Shown: piece after piece, positions 62,290 through 64,000 of the stretch
How the letters are laid out: each line of letters opens with the position of its first letter
How positions within the stretch are numbered: the first letter of the stretch is position 1
The notes under the pieces: model-generated
Database searches by the model: none
Told to the model about the DNA's origin: nothing
Seen by the model: the letters and a program-made list of their open reading frames with translations, nothing else
Made by a program: the position numbers and the translations under genes
DNA from: DASQPR01 sp963831705
GTDB taxonomy: Bacteria > Actinomycetota > Actinomycetes > Mycobacteriales > Micromonosporaceae
NCBI GenBank assembly: GCA_963831705.1
Contig: CAWHRE010000001.1
Coordinates: 62,001 to 126,000 of the forward strand
DNA length: 64,000 nt
Direction of reading: 5' to 3'

Positions 62290-63540
62290 ATGGCGACTCC
62301 GACCGATCCGCGCCCGCACGTACTGCTGCTGTGCACCGGCCGTCGCGAACTCCGGGAATATCTGCTCGAGACGATGGCTGGCGAATTTCGGGTGCACATC
62401 TTCGCCGGCGAGGAGCCGACCTGGGAGGCGCCCTACATCGTTGGTTCCACGGTGATCAGCGAGGCGGCCGGGCAGGACGAGACTCTCGTCGCCGCCCTCC
62501 GCGTGAACGACCAGGAGCGGATTGACGGCGTACTCACCTGGCAGGAGACGCACACGACCCAGGTCGCGCACGTCGCGGCGGCGCTCGGCCTGCCCGGTGG
62601 TGACAAGCAGGCGATGGGTCGATGCCGGGACAAGCACCTCACCCGGCAGGCCCTGGACGCCGCAGGCGTTCCTCAACCCAAGTCGATCATGGTGGACTCG
62701 GTTGAGGAGGCGTTGACGACAGCCGCCGAGATCGGTTACCCGGTCGTCATCAAGCCTAGCGATCTCGCGGTGAGCTTTGGCGTGATCAAGGTCGACGGCC
62801 CGGACGAGATGCAGGCCGCCTACGCTGTGACGAGTTCCATACCGGTCCCGGGCATGCCCGAGTATCGCGTCCATGTGCTCGTCGAGGAGTACGCCGACGG
62901 AGCCGAGATCAGTGTGGATTGCGCGATCCACAAGGGTCATGTCCAAATCCTGTGTATCGCGCACAAGACCACGAGCTTCCCGCCGTACTTCATCGAGACG
63001 GGCCACCTGGCGGACGGTGCCGATCCTCTGCTTACCGATCCTCGGATGCACTCGCTGATGCAGGATGTCCATGACGCCATAGCCCTCCGGGACGGCGTCA
63101 CGCACACCGAAATCCGGATGACGATGGCCGGACCGAAGATTATCGAAGTCAACGGTCGGCTCGGCGGGGACCAGATCCCGTATCTCGGTCTTCGTGCGAC
63201 AGGTGTGGATGTCGGACTGGCGTCAACGCGGGTCGCGTGCGGCCTGCCACCCAACCCGGTATCGGATCGGCGGCTCGCCGCGGCGATCCGTTTCTTCTGC
63301 ACGACGGAGGACAACGGGTTGATCGAGTCGATCAGATTCGACACCGCGGCGCTGGCCGCCGAAGTCGACCAGATCGTCGTTCTTGCCGCGGCCGGACAGC
63401 GCCGCCCGCTCGCCACACAAAATCCGCTGCGGGGGCGTCTTGCCTACGTCACCGCGGTCGCGGCGACGCCGAAGGAGTGCGAGTCCGCCCTGGACTCGGC
63501 GGAAGCCGCGCTGAGAGTCGTAATCAGCGCCGACAGCTAG
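62290..63540 (+). CDS. ATP-grasp amino-acid/peptide ligase
   Basis: A 416-residue ATP-grasp enzyme. A pre-grasp domain (about 1-115, starting HVLLLCTGRRELREYLLE) precedes the ATP-binding core: YPVVIKPSDLAVSFGVIKV near 152, VHVLVEEYADGAEISVD near 198 and the metal/triphosphate motif IIEVNGRLGGDQIP near 285. It belongs to the carnosine-synthase/BacD/PGM1-like class that makes amide bonds from free acids via acyl phosphates, not the RimK-type used for graspetides. With the SVEK peptide gene 3.4 kb away, ligation of a small acid to a peptide is a testable role. A GAAGG ribosome site lies nine bases upstream. Confidence 0.88.
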   Translation: MATPTDPRPHVLLLCTGRRELREYLLETMAGEFRVHIFAGEEPTWEAPYIVGSTVISEAAGQDETLVAALRVNDQERIDGVLTWQETHTTQVAHVAAALGLPGGDKQAMGRCRDKHLTRQALDAAGVPQPKSIMVDSVEEALTTAAEIGYPVVIKPSDLAVSFGVIKVDGPDEMQAAYAVTSSIPVPGMPEYRVHVLVEEYADGAEISVDCAIHKGHVQILCIAHKTTSFPPYFIETGHLADGADPLLTDPRMHSLMQDVHDAIALRDGVTHTEIRMTMAGPKIIEVNGRLGGDQIPYLGLRATGVDVGLASTRVACGLPPNPVSDRRLAAAIRFFCTTEDNGLIESIRFDTAALAAEVDQIVVLAAAGQRRPLATQNPLRGRLAYVTAVAATPKECESALDSAEAALRVVISADS

Positions 63541-63551
63541 AGGTGCCATAG

Positions 63552-63615
63552 CGTCGATCATGGGGTTGATGTCGTTACCGGTCGGCTTTTGACAGCATCA
63601 AGCCCATGATCGACG
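63552..63615. repeat. 64-bp palindrome, family 2, copy B
   Basis: Arms CGTCGATCATGGGGTTGATG and CATCAAGCCCATGATCGACG (one mismatch) with the same TGTCGT...GACAG shoulders and the same length as the copy at 52571-52634. It lies between convergent genes, fitting a two-way terminator. Confidence 0.85.
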
Positions 63616-63628
63616 GAGAGCTGAGCCG

Positions 63629-64000
63629 CTACCGCGGGACCACCAGGACCGGGCGGTTGGCCAGGGTGATCCTGGCGTACGAGCCGATTGGGAACTGACC
63701 GGCTTCGTGGCTCGGCAGATCGGCTTTGATGTCGGTGCCGTCCGGCAACGTGAACGTCACTCGCGTGATCGCGCCGAGGAACGTCGAGACCTGAACGAGC
63801 GACGCGCCCGCGCCCTCACCGGCCATCGCATGTACGGCTTCCGGCCTGGTCAGCACCCATACCGTGGTGTTGGCCGCCGGTTGTTCGCCGTCGACCGGCA
63901 GCTCCTGATCGCCGACGCTCACCCTGCCGTCGCCGCTCATGACGCCGGCCATCCGGTTCATGGTGCCGACGAATTCGGCGACGAACGCGGTGGTCGGTCG
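63629..64000 (-). CDS. ABC transporter ATPase, C-terminal TOBE part (5' end outside window)
   Basis: Only the last 123 residues are visible and the frame is open to the window end. The first residues read T-T-A-F-V-A-E-F-V-G-T, the usual junction after the ATPase domain of PotA/MalK-type proteins, followed by a TOBE domain (VWVLTRPEAVH, VSTFLGAITRVTFTLPDGTDIKADLPS). The cargo cannot be told; polyamine, iron or sugar importers share this domain. Confidence 0.85.
   Translation of the reverse strand, partial: RPTTAFVAEFVGTMNRMAGVMSGDGRVSVGDQELPVDGEQPAANTTVWVLTRPEAVHAMAGEGAGASLVQVSTFLGAITRVTFTLPDGTDIKADLPSHEAGQFPIGSYARITLANRPVLVVPR

Noticed and set aside
62290..63540. Graspetide-type (MvdD/RimK-like) ligase
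   Set aside because: The ATP-grasp motifs are of the biotin-carboxylase/CarB-like class, and the SVEK peptide has no graspetide leader, so omega-ester crosslinking is not supported despite Ser and Glu in the repeat.
1..64000. MbtH-like protein or thioesterase for the NRPSs
   Set aside because: None is visible in any frame; release must use a stand-alone hydrolase or genes outside the window.
1..64000. CRISPR array, tRNA, rRNA, transposase or integrase
   Set aside because: No direct-repeat/spacer pattern, cloverleaf, rRNA text or recombinase motif was seen. The SVEK DNA repeat is a coding tandem repeat, not a CRISPR.

Overview
The window is high-GC DNA with tightly packed genes, many GTG starts, ATGA/GTGA stop-start overlaps, a SigE-type sigma factor, CUT1 and Opp-type sugar transport operons and a hydroxymandelate-synthase-type enzyme. 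This points to a soil actinobacterium of the Streptomyces/Micromonospora/Frankia/Cryptosporangium sort; the genus cannot be fixed from the sequence. No rRNA, tRNA, CRISPR array or transposase is visible.

Region 1 (1-27.7 kb) is a biosynthetic gene cluster. It is bracketed by two near-identical one-module NRPS genes (C-A-T, no thioesterase), whose adenylation pockets both read close to the glycine code. Between them lie a minus-strand operon (two ACPs, two ketosynthases, a chain-length-factor-like protein, an AMP ligase, a hydroxymandelate-synthase-like dioxygenase, a phytanoyl-CoA-type dioxygenase, an O-methyltransferase and a thiamine-dependent E1 alpha/beta pair), a phosphopantetheinyl transferase, a second AMP ligase, a heterodimeric ABC exporter, a sulfotransferase-like protein, two SGNH hydrolases and an HSL-type hydrolase. 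The product probably combines an aryl-acid-derived acyl chain with glycine; its structure cannot be deduced here.

Region 2 (27.7-34.9 kb) is mixed: an ECF sigma factor with an overlapping membrane-anchored protein, an AbiEii-like nucleotidyltransferase pair, an ATP-grasp enzyme, a GNAT acetyltransferase, a DUF885 peptidase and an alpha/beta hydrolase.

Region 3 (34.9-44.5 kb) is a polysaccharide-use locus: two CebR-like operators ahead of an Opp-type ABC transporter, a GH1 beta-glucosidase and a secreted GH18-like enzyme. Region 4 (44.6-52.6 kb) looks like amino-sugar/tagatose catabolism: aldolase, PfkB kinase, ROK kinase, AgaS-like SIS protein, divergent DeoR repressor and a CUT1 ABC importer.

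Region 5 (53.1-63.5 kb) is the most unusual. It holds a frameshifted AMP ligase, two MFS-like proteins with related C-terminal tails, an HSL hydrolase fused to a Vat-type acetyltransferase, a 20-codon gene encoding SVEK repeats with a strong ribosome site and terminator, an SGNH hydrolase and an ATP-grasp ligase. The hydrolase, SGNH and ATP-grasp families also occur in regions 1-2. This may be a small peptide-ligase/RiPP-like system.

Two families of about 63-64 bp palindromes recur at gene ends across the window, probably as terminators or small mobile palindromes.
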